A DNA stretch of 64,000 nt. It comes from Austropuccinia psidii (lineage: Eukaryota > Basidiomycota > Pucciniomycetes > Pucciniales > Sphaerophragmiaceae). The notes under the pieces were generated by a model. The model was given only the letters and a program-made list of their open reading frames with translations. It searched no databases and was not told the DNA's origin. The translations under genes and the position numbers were made by a program. Within the stretch, counting starts at the first letter, position 1. Every line of letters begins with the position of its first letter. Location of the stretch: NCBI GenBank assembly GCA_023105745.1, contig JALGQZ010000009.1:18276564-18340563 (forward strand), read 5' to 3'. Below are positions 32,267 to 43,920 of this stretch, piece after piece.

Positions 32267-32620
32267 TATGGCCCATTTAGAGGACTTTGCAAACAGGAGA
32301 CAGTAGCCCGAAGTGGTATCAAGCCTCACTTGGGATATACTACCCTGATGTAGCCAGAGTTGGACTTCCAGCAGCGCGACTTAATTTAAACCACCTCATT
32401 AGCTGAATTAACAGCGCAACTTCATTTAAAACACCTCTTAACCTACCTGAAGTGAATTTGAGCACACTTCAATGCTTCCCACCCACATATTAAAAAAATA
32501 AACCACCCGAAGTGGTTTAAAGCACAATAAAGTGCTTTTCAACATAATTGGAGATGGAAACAACCTACTCAAAGCTCCTGGAGGGTTGTAACAGCTTCTA
32601 GATCAGCCTGTAAAACTGAC
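32267..32620. repeat. Direct repeats and GAAGTGGT..GCAC hairpins in C
   Basis: A unit beginning CAGCGCGACTTAATTTAAA (near 32373) recurs about 40 bp later as CAGCGCAACTTCATTTAAA. Three CCYGAAGTGRTW words occur near 32310, 32447 and 32508. After the last, AAAGCAC and GTGCTTT form a perfect stem with loop AATAAA. No coding potential. Confidence 0.5.
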
Positions 32621-32766
32621 CACCTTACCATCTAATAATAACAGGAATTATAATAATTATAAAAAAAAAAAAAAAAAAAAAAATAAGTATAGAATAGTAA
32701 AAGTATAAATATTTATGAATAAACTGATTCAAAAAAAATAAATAAATAAATAAATAAATAAGAAAA

Positions 32767-33430
32767 ATGTCCTCAGCAAGACATTAAACTGCTGGTTTCT
32801 GCTTTCATTTTTTATCTTCTGGCTGTTTATTTTACTTAAAATGATTTTCTATTTTTTTACAGGGCTTTACAATAATTTAATTAAACAAAAATGCCCTCAG
32901 CATGGCTAAAAAACTGCTTAATTCATTTATGAATTGTAATTTTGATGACTTAAGATGGCTGAAAATAACAATACAAGCCCTGGGTATACAACATTAAAAA
33001 CACTTTCAGAATTTTTTTAAGCTTAAGAAAGTGCTTTTAAAATGAAAAGAGTCCTTAACAAGACTATAAACTGTTTAATTCAATTGACAACTTGGCTTTG
33101 AAGATAAATCAAAACCAAAATTATCAACAAGGAATCAAGTAATTATCAAGAAAAAACAAGTTTATGGTCCTTAGCAAGACCATAAACTGCCCCTTCAAAT
33201 ATCAACATGAAATCAAGCCAATATCAACAAAAAAAAACAAAAAGAAAATCTGTGGTCCTTGGAAAGACCATAAACTGGCCACCATTAGAATTATCAACAA
33301 CGACTCAGAGCTAAAACACAATCAACCAATGGTCCTTGGCAAGACCATAAACTGCCTATTCAAAATATTCAAAAAGATTGAACAAGAACTAGCAATACAG
33401 GATAAGTCCTAGGCAAGACTATAAACTACC
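32767..33430 (+). repeat. Seven copies of a covarying GTC..GAC stem-loop followed by AAACTGC
   Basis: Copies start near 32767, 32891, 33050, 33161, 33251, 33327 and 33402. Each has a stem closed by GTC/GAC around an 8-base loop of the type CTYRGCAA, then a word like TAAACTGC. The longest stem is TTTATGGTC with GACCATAAA (33161-33187). Stem pairs change together: TGTC/GACA, GGTC/GACC, AGTC/GACT, and GCC/GGC at 32893-32906. Confidence 0.75.
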
Positions 33431-35046
33431 TAAGGTTTTATTTCCTATTTTTTCTAATTTCATTTCATTATAAACAAGTATTAGAAAGATGTACTGACTT
33501 GAACCTTCTGAACATATTCTTTTATTTCTTTTTGGAATTTATTTATTAATTTTCACTAAGAATAAGGGTCATATCCCATTCATGAGCTCAAGAATATTTT
33601 ATTTATTAGCTTTATTACACTTTTCCTACTATCACAACAAGAGCCATTAAATTTGCTTAATTTTTCAACTCAAAAAAAAAAAAAAAAAAGAAACAAAAAC
33701 AAAAAAACTCTACATCAAGTATTTTTTTTAAAAAAAAGAAATGATCAATTTATTTGAAATATTTCTTCAATTACAAGAGAGTGATTGGAGCTTGTTTGAA
33801 AATAAGAAGTATTTGTGTCATGAAGGCATTAATTGAACTCTGAAGGAGGTATTTATATGAAAAAATCATAAATTGATGAAATAATTTGGGGAATTTACAT
33901 ATAAATAACACCTCAATGTGCTGTTTATTCCAAATGGAATTGAAAAAGCCCCCCAAAAGCAAACAAGAGTTTTTTAAAATTGCACCAATTTTCAATTTCA
34001 CTGTTTATATTCTTTTAACAACTCAAATGCATTTATGGGTAACAGAAAATCTGAACCATAAAGGGGATGGACTTGAAATAAAGTCTGAGTCACAATGATG
34101 ATTCCAAAAAGGAAGAGTTGTGGAATCATAAGGGTCATTATATGAATAAAGGACTCAAATTATGATCATTCAATTATGTAATATTAATAATACATACTCT
34201 CAAGAGCACCAATTTTTTACTGATTGGCACAAATTACCACCTGCAACCAAACAGTTCCATGATCTTAATTGTGATTCAGGTTTATTTCTTTTAAATTGTG
34301 ATTTTTACTCAGATATCTCACTTAATGGTTATCTTATACTTACATTAAAAAAAGAAAAAAAAACTTATTATTGAATCATCATCAAAATAAAATTATGTAA
34401 ATCTTATGTATCATTATTTATCCTTATCAAAATCACTTTAAAAAAATAAGGGGTGGGTAAACTTATTTCTTACACTATCCCTTATAGTGGAAGTTTTGGG
34501 GGAATGAGAACATATCCTCTTCAAAATTTGAAAACCAACTCAAGATTTTTAAATGGAGAGGGCGGCCCTTATTCAAAACAAATATTATTAAAAAAAATAT
34601 CAATAAATTAATATTAAAATCACATTTAAATCACCTTATTATTACAATTTTTTTATTTTTTTATTTCTTTATAACAGGTAAAATTCAGGAATAAAAAAGA
34701 ACAAAAGGACATGAATTATTTTGAAGAAATAGCAAGAGAATTGGGAAACAACTTATCATAGGACAATTATTCAGAATACTGAAAATGAAGAAGATTATTT
34801 ATGAAGAAAAGCAGGAGTTCCTTATGGATTGACCTTTGGACGGAACAAGACCTTGGACACTTCTTTGATTATGTATTGAAACTCAATTGGAATTCAAGAA
34901 TCAGTGGCCAGGATTTATGGACTGAAGGATGACTCACTGGGTTAACTATTGACTCAGGAATCACTCAACATGATGGACCAACAAGATGATGTACAACACT
35001 CAAATCAAATTTCCCTTGGGATTTTAAAGAAGATTGAAGACTCAAG
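33431..35046. other. C spacer, no gene seen
   Basis: AT-rich sequence with A-runs (33673-33690) and poly-T near 34650. At 34660-34676 TTTCTTTATAACAG precedes GTAAAATT, which looks like a splice acceptor. Open frames up to 76 codons show no family motif. It lies between the two groups of stem-loops. Confidence 0.45.
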
Positions 35047-35540
35047 AGGTCCTCAGCATGACACTAAACTGCTTCCCCTGTAGACTTGGGCAGGGAAAAT
35101 TATAAAAGCAAAAAAACAGCCAAGAAGCTGGAGGGGATTGTCCTAGTCAGGAGAAGTGCTGAAGGACCATATTTGTCCTTAGCATGACAATAAAATGCTC
35201 CCTTTGTGTAACAGGAACAAGGGGTTTTACAGGTGTTTATCATTATCAAATTGGCCAAAATGAACAAAGTGAAGTCTCAAGCCATCAATTAAGACAAGAA
35301 AATTCCTTATCAAGAAATAAAACAACCAGAAGAATCTTCCATCAAGTGGGAATCATGAAGATTGAAGAATAAAACAAGATTCAAGTGGAATCCAAATTCA
35401 AGCCCAAAGGAGCTCAAGAATCAAGATAAGCCCTTGGATTAGGCCAGGAGGTCTTTGCATGACTTAAACTGCAGGACTTGTATACCTAATATACAGGGGT
35501 TACACACCTAGTTGTAGGTCCTGTATGACCTTAAACTACA
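35047..35540 (+). repeat. Four further GTC..GAC stem-loops upstream of pol C
   Basis: Copies near 35047, 35172, 35448 and 35515 belong to the set at 32767-33430. Stems include TTGTC/GACAA (35173-35190) and AGGTC/GACCT (35516-35531), again compensatory. Loops are 6-8 bases. AAACTGC or AAACTAC follows in most. Confidence 0.7.
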
Positions 35541-35674
35541 TTTTTTATGGGAGAAAGAAGAAAGAAGAATTGTGAAGACCTCAAGATTTCAGGACACTAG
35601 CAAATTCTCAGAAATCATTAAAAAAAAAAAGAGAAAAGAGAGAAAAGAAAAGAAAAAGGAAAAAAAATCACTAA

Positions 35675-36898
35675 TTGAAGATGGATCACCAAATTTTAGC
35701 AGCCAAATACAAATCAGTCCTGAAGAAGGTGAGGCCAGTCAATGAGCCAATGCCTCAAGACCTTAACCCACCTTTGGAAAGACCACCTTTGTCAAGGGAT
35801 CCTTATGAAACACCCTTATCACCAAACCCACCTATATTTCAAGAAACATTTAAGGTCACCCATGAAAGACTGCAAGCAGTCAATTTTGGCCCACCAGGAT
35901 GATTATCAAATGAAGAAATAAATTTACTCAAAGATGTCATTACCTTAAGTGAAAAAGCAATATCTTTCTGTGAAGAAGAAAGAGGATTACTCAAACACTC
36001 ATATGGAAAATCTTACAAGATACCAGTAATACCTCATGAACCTTGGCAGAAGAAACCAATTCCCATTCTCAAATCAATTTTACCTCAGTTTACTGAGTTA
36101 ATCAGAGAAAGAATCAGGACTGGACTCTATGAGCAATCCACCTCAAGCTACACAAGCCCAATCTTTTGTGTGGCCAAATCAAATGGGAAACTCAGAATTG
36201 TCCATGACCTTCAAGAACTCAACAAAGTCACCATCAAGGATGCTGGCTTACCACCTCATATTGAAGAATTTGTAGATGCATTTGCAGGAAGAGCATGCTA
36301 TGGACTAGGAGACATCATGGGAGGATATGATGAAAGAGAATTAGATGTCACTACAAGAATCCTCACTACTTTTGAAACACCCCTTGGAAGGATGCAGCTC
36401 ACAAGACTACCCCAAGGAGCCACCAACTCAGTAGCAGTATACCAAGCCCAAATGACCTGGATACTCCAAGAAGAAATACCAGAAAGTGTAGGAATTTTCA
36501 TTGATGATGGAGGAATAAAAGGACCAAGATCCCTTTACAACCAAGAAACACTACCAGAAAACCCCTCAATCAGAAGATTTATATGGGAATATGCCATAAC
36601 CTTAGAAAGAGTTTTATTCAGGATTGAAGAAGCAGGACTTACTATCTCAGGATCAAAGTTTGCATGCTGTGTTCCAGATTTGGACATAGTAGGGCATGTT
36701 GTATCACTTAAAGGAAGAACAATTTCAAAACAAAAGATTAAAAAAATTCAGAATTGGCCAACACCTCTTAACAAGAAGGAAATAAGGGGATTTCTTGGAC
36801 TTTGTGCCTATGTAAGGATGTTCATTGAAAACTTCTCACAAGTTGCATCACCACTCAGAAGGCTCACCAGAGAAGATGTTGACTGGGACTGGGATTAA
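35675..36898 (+). pseudogene. Reverse transcriptase of C
   Basis: One frame holds the N-terminal extension and RT, broken by TGA at 35900-35902 and TAA at 36896-36898. Landmarks: YEQSTSSYTSPIFCVAK, NGKLRIVHDLQELNK, LTRLPQGATNSVAVYQ and the active site FIDD followed by GGIKGP (near 36500). The FIDDGG form is the distinct RT type I know from basidiomycete gypsy elements. The DIVGHVVSLKGRTIS segment closes the thumb. The two stops are consistent with TGG-to-TGA and CAA-to-TAA changes. The catalytic residues are intact. Confidence 0.85.
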
Positions 36899-37720
36899 AA
36901 ATGTGAAGAAGCTTTCCATAAGCTCAGAAGAATAGTTGGAGAAGAAATAACCCTCAAGAAATTGGATTATGACAAAGGAGCAGGAAAAATTAAGCCAGCA
37001 GTAGACTCAAGCTACATTGCTGCAGTAGCAGTACTCACTCAAGAAGACAAAGAAGGAAAAGACAGACCAGTATTATATGAATCAATAACTTTTTCAAAAT
37101 TAGAATCAAAATACTCACAACCCAAATTGGAACTCTGTGGAGTTGCAAGAATTCTCAAGAAGCTTCAAACAATACTTTGGGGACAACATTTTGAATTACA
37201 GGTTGATGCCAAGGCCTTAATTGAAATGATAAACACCCCTTGCTTACCCAATGCCCCCATGACAAGATGGGTGGCTTTCATTCAACTATTTTCCTTTGAT
37301 TTGGTACACAAACCAGGGAAAACTTTCACTATGCCAGATGGGCTATCCAGAAGACCAAAAAACTCAGAAGAAGATGATGAAGATGCACCAGAATTTGATG
37401 AAGAAGAAGATTGGATCAAGCCACACCCTGGATTTGGGGCTAAGAATGTAAATTCACTCCATTTTTCAGGAGTAGAAGTACCAACCAAACAAGAAGTATT
37501 TTGGAAAAGAATGCAAGAATACTTAAGTACAATGAAAAAACCACAATCAAGCAAAGATGAAGAGTTTAGAAGGATTAAAAGAAGGTCGCCCAACTTTTTC
37601 TTGGAAGATGGCCAGCTTAAAAGAAGAAACAACCCAAACCCTCAACTGGTGATATCAAGTCAAGAAGCTCAAAGCTACATTTTAAAGTCACTTCATGAAG
37701 ACATGGGCCATAGAGGGTAA
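36899..37720 (+). pseudogene. RNase H and linker of C
   Basis: The RT frame continues after the TAA. RNase H features: AVDSSYIAAVAVLTQED (first Asp), YSQPKLELCGVARILKKL (catalytic Glu helix), LQVDAKALIEM (second Asp) and MPDGLSRRP at the end. An acidic linker (EEDDEDAPEFDEEED) precedes the integrase zinc finger. The frame breaks at TAA 37718-37720, inside HEDMGHRG. RNase H degrades the RNA strand during cDNA synthesis. Confidence 0.85.
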
Positions 37721-38841
37721 AATGAAGCTTACAGAAGAATTAAAGCAAGATTTTGGTGGGCAGGAATGAAGAAATCAGTAAAGAAATGGGTTCAATCTTG
37801 CCTAGCCTGCCAAAAGAGAAGTCAAAACTTACAAAGAGAACAAGGAAAATCTACAGAAACATCAACAATCTTTGAAAGTGTCAGTATGGATGCAGTCCAT
37901 ATCAAATCTGGAAGATGGAAGTATATGGTTGTGGCCAGAGATGATTTTTCAGGATGTCCAGAAACAGTTGGACTAGTCAAATTAACAGCAAAAGTAGTTG
38001 CAGAATGGTTCACCTCAGAATGGATATGCAGGTATGGCTCACCAAAAGAAGTAACTGTGGATGGGGGGCCAGAGTTTGGAAAACAATTGCAAGATGCAGT
38101 AAAGAAAGCAGGATCAAGGATCAGAGTCACCACACCTTATTACCCACAGTCTCAAGGAATGGTTGAAAGGGGCCATAAGCAGCTCAAAGATACATTAGTC
38201 AAGATGTGTGGAGAAAATGGAGGAAAATGGAAAAATATCTACCACTAGTGACATTGGCTGACGGAATTTCAACTAAAAGGACAACTGGTTTCTCACCATA
38301 TGAACTCCAATTTGGACAACTACAAGTATTACCAATTGACATTGAAACAAAAACATTTTTAGCAGTAGAATGGCACAAAATATCCACAACTGAGGAATTA
38401 CTGGAAGCCAGAGCTAAACAATTAGAAGGGAAAGAAGAGATGAGAAGAAAAGCAGCAGAAAAACTCAAAAAATCAAGGGAAGACTCAATGAAATATTGGG
38501 ATAGAAGAATGGCACACCAACTAAGATCACCACTCAATCCAGGAGATTTGGTCCTGGTTTACAACAAAGCAATAGAAACTAATTTGGGACTACTTTTCAA
38601 GAACAAATGGAATGGACCCTACAGAGTAATCAGACAAATAAACAATGGACCATATGAACTTGAGGAACTTGATGGAACAGAATTAGCAATAAGATTTGAA
38701 GCATCTCAAGTCAAGAGGTTCTACCCAAGAGGAAAGTTGATAAACACAAAAGAAGACACAGAAGAAGAACACAGTGAAGAAGATGAATCAATAAATGAGG
38801 AAGAGGTATTTGAGGAGACCACACAATCAGATGAAGAATAG
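37721..38841 (+). pseudogene. Integrase of C, frameshifted
   Basis: Still in the pol frame: a degraded His half and CLACQKRS of the zinc finger, then SMDAVHIKSG (first Asp), VTVDGGPEFG (second Asp) and SQGMVERGHKQLKDTL (Glu). Near 38235 the frame shifts by one base inside GGAAAATGGAAAAATATC; the rest (YLPLVTLADGISTKRTTGFSP, GDLVLVYNK, NKWNGPYRVI) is in the next frame to TAG 38839-38841. The last 35 residues are strongly acidic and no chromodomain is visible, unlike A and E. It would integrate the cDNA. Confidence 0.85.
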
Positions 38842-38875
38842 AGAGCTATCACCTGGAATTCTGGGGACAGCATTA

Positions 38876-38889
38876 AATGGAGAGGGGGA
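38876..38889 (+). promoter_or_regulatory. Polypurine tract of C
   Basis: AATGGAGAGGGGGA abuts the 3' LTR start TGTGGTATTCC at 38890. It would prime plus-strand synthesis. Confidence 0.75.
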
Positions 38890-40854
38890 TGTGGTATTCC
38901 ATACCATCTTTTTTCACCAGGCTCAAGCTCATAGTACCCCATAACAGCAGTAAATCCAGCCTACAGGCAGACTTACACTCAAATTTTACACCAAAAGGTC
39001 AATTTTACAGCAAGAAACTGGATTTAACTCATAAATCCATGGCACAGGCACCAAAGGGCAGTGTATGTGTTTAAATAAATTATTCAATTTCATTATGCAT
39101 ATGTAAAAAATCAAGTTACATATAGTAAACTAGTTACAACAAATAAGGTACCACCCTTCAAATTCGACAGCCCACCCAGCCTTACACCCCCTTACAGCCA
39201 CAGGACTCATGAAGCAAGAAAATGACACATGCATTAGCTATACAGCCCACTTGCATTCAAAGTCACATGATGCAAAGCCCAGCCCCATGGAATTCCTGAA
39301 ACTCATTTACAACACAGCCACAGGAGTACCTTATCTTATATCCAAAGTAACCCCACTTTAAACCTTAAAACAGAATCAGATTTCTTTACACCACTCATCA
39401 CCTCATGCAAACCAAAGCTTGTTACAACAATCTGCATGCAGTACACACCTTCAATTAAATCTCAACCACATGACTATGCACAGCATGTGTCAAAATCAAA
39501 AATCACATCATCTCATAAAAACAGTAAATTCACCAGTGCAAGAAATTATCACCTGACTTCATTTTAAAGTTCAAAAAGAAGAAAAACAACCATGACACCT
39601 GCATAAAATTACACAGCCACTTCTGACAAACCTAAAATAGGACATATGCAAAGGAATTACAAGGTCATCATGTGATACTGCATCCACCAACAGAATATCA
39701 TGTGACAGGAAAGAGGCTGTGCACAACAAAAATCCCCATCCAAAATTGAATCACCTCCTTTATGCAAGGAAAATTCAAGAATATCACATCATAATTAGTT
39801 CACCAAAAGACAATCATGTGATAAATGGAGGCTGTGCAGAGAGAAAATTATCACCAAACCTTAAATTGCCTGACCCATGCCAGAAAGCTCCTCACAAAAA
39901 ATGGAGTCACATGATGAAATCAAGAGGAATTAAAGTGGAAAAAGACAGCTCCCATGGAGGGCCCCCCGGGCTCCCAAAAAGTATAAATAGAGGGGCTCTC
40001 TCCCCCCATGCAAATTATATCCACTGCACAGTAGGAGCATAGGAATAATTCATCCCTCACCTGGGAGGTAGTCCAGAAGATTATAGTGAATTTACTTGCC
40101 CAGGAGCTAAGCTCAGTGGAAGTATAGTGTTGAAGATTACCCAGTAGCTAATCTCAGTGGAATCTTATTATCATTAAAATAAAAATAAAAAATTACCCAG
40201 TACCCAAGATTAGGGTTACTACTCTATTAAAATATTTTATCCAGTAAAATTAAACATTTATCAAGACTTGAAAATGACTTACCCCTTTAAAAAATCCAAT
40301 ATCAAAGAATTTTACCTCTTAAAATTAACAAATACAATTTTATTATTAACCACTCTTAAAAAAAATAATAGTAATAACAAACCTTTAAAAAAAATTATTT
40401 TACTTTATTATAACTTTACCTTAACAAAATTACCTTTATCAACACTCATCAAATTTTCCAGAACACCTTAAAAAAACCATCTTGCAAAAGGAATTTTAAC
40501 CAAGAAGAAAAAACTCACCTCAATTTCACCACAAACTATTAAAATTAAAACAGACAAGTATTTCATTAAATCTAAAAATTAACCAAATTACTGACATTAT
40601 TTTTCATATTATTTATTGAATAGGTCTGATGTGAGACTGCTAAATTTTGTCTTCTGCAGTTGTAAAGCCACTTACTAATTTTATTTTGGTTTGTGAGCTC
40701 CAAGGAAGATTTTGTTCAGTATTTTAGGAGGGGCAGGCAATACACCCTTGCCACCCTTGGTTACAGGAGTTATTAGCAATTTGAAACTAGTTACCTGTGA
40801 TTTCCCCCTCCAGGTACTGCCTCATTTTAATCCCACACAAGAGGAGTTCCCAAA
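38890..40854 (+). repeat. 3' LTR of C (about 1965 bp)
   Basis: Starts TGTGGTATTCC as does the 5' LTR at 11914. It ends TTCCCAAA where the 5' copy has TTCCCACA. It retains the 560-bp part deleted from the 5' copy. B2 RNase H/integrase linker sequence resumes directly to the right. Confidence 0.85.
39982..39990 (+). promoter_or_regulatory. TATA box in the C 3' LTR
   Basis: TATAAATAG follows a CCCCCCGGG stretch and precedes GGGGCTCTCTCC. It is the best core-promoter candidate of the family and is absent from the deleted 5' LTR. Confidence 0.6.
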
Positions 40855-42222
40855 ATATGTGTGCTTTTCTTTACAAGAAATTATTCCATCAAGGAGGTAG
40901 ACTCTGCCTTCATCATATGCTTTTTTTCCAGACTTTATCTAGTTTGGAGCATAATCAGGTGTCTTTGCAATCTTTCATTCAAAGTAAGAATAAGATGTGA
41001 CAACCTTTGTCCATTTTGTGGCTTTCTTTAACTTGGTGAAACAATTCTGTGCCAATATCTGTAAGACATATTTCCTCTATATGATATTCTTCTTGTGGGA
41101 CCCATGCTGGGTTCTCAGGTGTATTTTCTAAATCCCATCTGCTAAGACCATCTGCATTTTTATGAATATTTCCAGATTTGTGAACTATAATCCTATTTCC
41201 TCCATATTCTTGGATAGAAATTTGCCATATTAGCATATGTCTATTTGGTGTCTTCATGTGAAGTAGAGATTTCATAGAATTACAGTTTGTTATTACATCA
41301 AAACCTGTTCCATGAAAATAGCAGTGTAATTTGTCTAAAGCCCACACTCATAGAAGACATCCCATTTGGCTTGCTCTATATCCTGCTTCTTGTGGCTTTA
41401 TTTGTCTTTAAATGAAGCAAATTGGCCCTTCCACAGGTTTATAATTAATGATTTGCATCTGGTGAAGTACAGAACCAAGTCCTTCTCCACAAGCATCAAT
41501 GTACAGCTTGAAAGGTAGTTTTCAATCTGGCATTAGACGAAATGGGGCATTTGTGAGTGCATTTTTCAATTTGTCATATGCTTTCACTTTTTCTTCAGTA
41601 ATTCTATAGACTGTCTGTTGGTCACAGAGCTTATACAAGGATTTGGATATTCTTGCAAAGTCCTTTATATTCTGTCTGTAAAATCCAGAAAATCCTAGAA
41701 ATGATTTAATTTCTTTCTTGGCTTGGGGAATCAGTTTCAGTAGTACTTCTGCTACTTTGTTTTTGTCTATGCCCAAGCTTAATCCAGGTACAACATGTCC
41801 CAGTGCTTTTATTTCACTATTTCAAGGAAATTTTCATATTAACTTGTACTATCTTTTGTAAGACTCTTGCCAGTCATTTTAAGTGATTTTTCCAAGTTTC
41901 TGAGGAAACTATGATATTATCAATATAGATGATTAACAATACTTCTGAAATTTCTTCAGGAAATATGGTATTCATCATTCTTTGATAGTGCAAAGGTGAA
42001 TTTTTTACACCAAATGGCATCCTTAAATATTCATATTTTCCATAGTGGACTATTATCCTCAATAGTTTCTTGGCATGTTCTTTTAAGGAATTTTGGTGAA
42101 AACCATTTAGATAATCCATGGCTGTGATGAAAATATTGTGTTACAATTGTGTTAATGTCTTATGGATTCTTGGTATTGGATATTCTAGTTTACTAATCCA
42201 AGTATTTGAGTTGAGTAGGTGG
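40855..42222 (-). pseudogene. RT and RNase H of B2
   Basis: From 42222: EYPIPRIHKTLTQL, then AMDYLNGFHQN, MPFGVKNSPLHYQ and the active site, which reads YIDN; the second Asp codon at 41918-41916 is AAT. Then the thumb ([18 protein letters not shown]), RNase H remnants ([12 protein letters not shown] with stops around it; [15 protein letters not shown]) and [12 protein letters not shown]. Sequence matching the B1 linker near 60220-60300 continues to 40855, where C begins. Multiple frameshifts. B1 supports each assignment. Confidence 0.85.
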
Positions 42223-43920
42223 TATATATCTTCTTCATTGTCATTGCAAGTGGTAATACTTTTCAGTTTGTTTGATACTGTAGCATCTCTTTAAATAGGT
42301 TGATTATTTAGTTTTCTTTCAATGTAATTTTCAATTTGATTTGATATTGTTTTTTCTGTACTTTTTTTTATTTTATATTTGGGTTGTATTTCTTTATTAA
42401 CAGTCGTGTTGCTTGGATCTAAGGTATCTATCTTACTTATTTTATCATTTTTTGAAGTTCTCTTTGTGCTATTCATAAAAGGAATATCACTAATATTTCT
42501 TGTAATAATGGTTTTTTGAAGGGAAAATAGAGTATTGTTCAATATATGTGGATTATTGATTTTAGATGTCTTACCATTCAAGTGAAGACCAGATTGTATA
42601 TTTTCAAAATGATTAGGTATTGTAATCTTTGATACTGAGTCTTCAGCTTTATTTGATGAGGAGTTGGTAATATCTTCGCTACTCCTATCTTCTGGAGCTG
42701 TATTGGTTTCTGAATTGTCAATGGAGTTTGATTTATATTTTGTTTTTTTCTTTGTTGTTATACATTTTTAATTTTTACTACCAGATTGAGACCTTTTAGG
42801 TAGTGAGGATCTCATATCAAAGTCTTTAGCAGTCCTGGGACTTCTGGATTGAATAATTGCAGAAGTATGCAATGATAAACTATCATAAGAAGAAGTTTTA
42901 TCTACGAAATGGTCCTTTGTCCAGGCTTTCTTCCCCAATGAAAAGTACTAGGATGGTTGATAGAACTGCTACTGGTCATAATTTTGGATAGACGACCAGT
43001 AAAAAAGCTTAAGTCTTTCATGAACAAAGACAAGCATTGAAAATCTTCAAACTCATGGGGGGCTATAGTCATTTAAGCTTGATTACTGGTGTTGGAGGAT
43101 GGTACTGATGGATAGAACAAGATTTTGAGAAAAATAAAATTTTAATTTTATAACTTTGGTATTTAGTCTTCAAAGCTGTAGAATAATAATAAAAAAAGGA
43201 ATCAGTATTGTAATGTTGATTCTTGATCTTCAATGGCAGAGTCAGTCATAGAAGAAATATATATTAATTAGGTATTTCGACTTCTAATTAATTTATTAGA
43301 TGTAATTAATTAATTAAATCTAATATAAATTTGAATATATTAGATGTTATTTGGTGCCTCTTTTGTGGCTTGCAGACTAAAATACTAGTAATTTAATAAG
43401 CTAATTAAGAAGTGGAATTCTATTAATTTTCATTTAATATACGCATCACATGATTTAAGATTATGTACTTTTTGAATTGAGGCTTCAACATTAGTAATAA
43501 ATTGTAAAAAGTGAACTAAATCACTTTTAAAGGTGAGAGCGCTGATATTTCTAAAATAAAATGTAATTAGTTTTAACTGTAAAAATATAGTTTTTAAGAG
43601 CTCTGAGGATTAATCCAAAGAGAATTAAGCCTCTTTAAGTATTTTATTTACAGATTTAAAATCAGAATAATGTGAAATAAAATGCAGAAAGGTTTGTTAT
43701 GGTAACAGGATCAAATCTAACAACAAAAATAATGACATAGTGGGAACATATACTATGACACAATAAGTAATCAGTCATAGCAACAATATTCAATTCATAG
43801 TATAATAATATGAAATTAAGTATTTGAAATTTTTTCCCAAATATTGAAAGAAAATGAGACAAAACTTTGAATAAAGTGATTGGGGTCTGTATAGCAGGAA
43901 AAGGTTTACATGCTTGCAGG
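42223..43920 (-). pseudogene. Foreign segment replacing gag end, protease and RT start in B2
   Basis: B homology stops inside the zinc knuckle at 43921 and resumes in RT near 42222; the 1.1 kb or so found in B1 is replaced by 1.7 kb of unrelated DNA. On the minus strand an ORF begins at ATG 43072 (MTIAPHEFEDFQCL). A frame change near 42910 leads to a Ser/Lys/Asn-rich stretch (SRSPRTAKDFDMRSSLPKRS) and on to 42291 with few stops, and this frame is in register with the B2 RT. I recognise no domain. It may be a fragment of another element or of a host gene joined by recombination. Confidence 0.4.

Larger units (their letters stand above)
11914..40854 (+). mobile_element. Giant Ty3/gypsy element C (about 19 kb without the A insertion)
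   Basis: Order on the plus strand: 5' LTR (11914-12710 and 22414-23018), primer site, gag, protease with a C-terminal module, hairpin repeats, a second module copy, about 7.2 kb spacer, RT, RNase H, integrase, polypurine tract, 3' LTR (38890-40854). It sits inside the B2 integrase. The left flank ends CATAT and the right flank begins ATATG after the LTR, a near-perfect 4-5 bp duplication. All ORFs carry stops or frameshifts. Internal length (23019-38889) is 15.9 kb, far above the usual 5 kb or so for gypsy elements. Confidence 0.85.

Noticed and set aside
35900..37720. Programmed readthrough at the three in-frame stops in C pol
   Set aside because: The stops fall inside conserved domains, use different codons and fit single transitions; decay explains them better.
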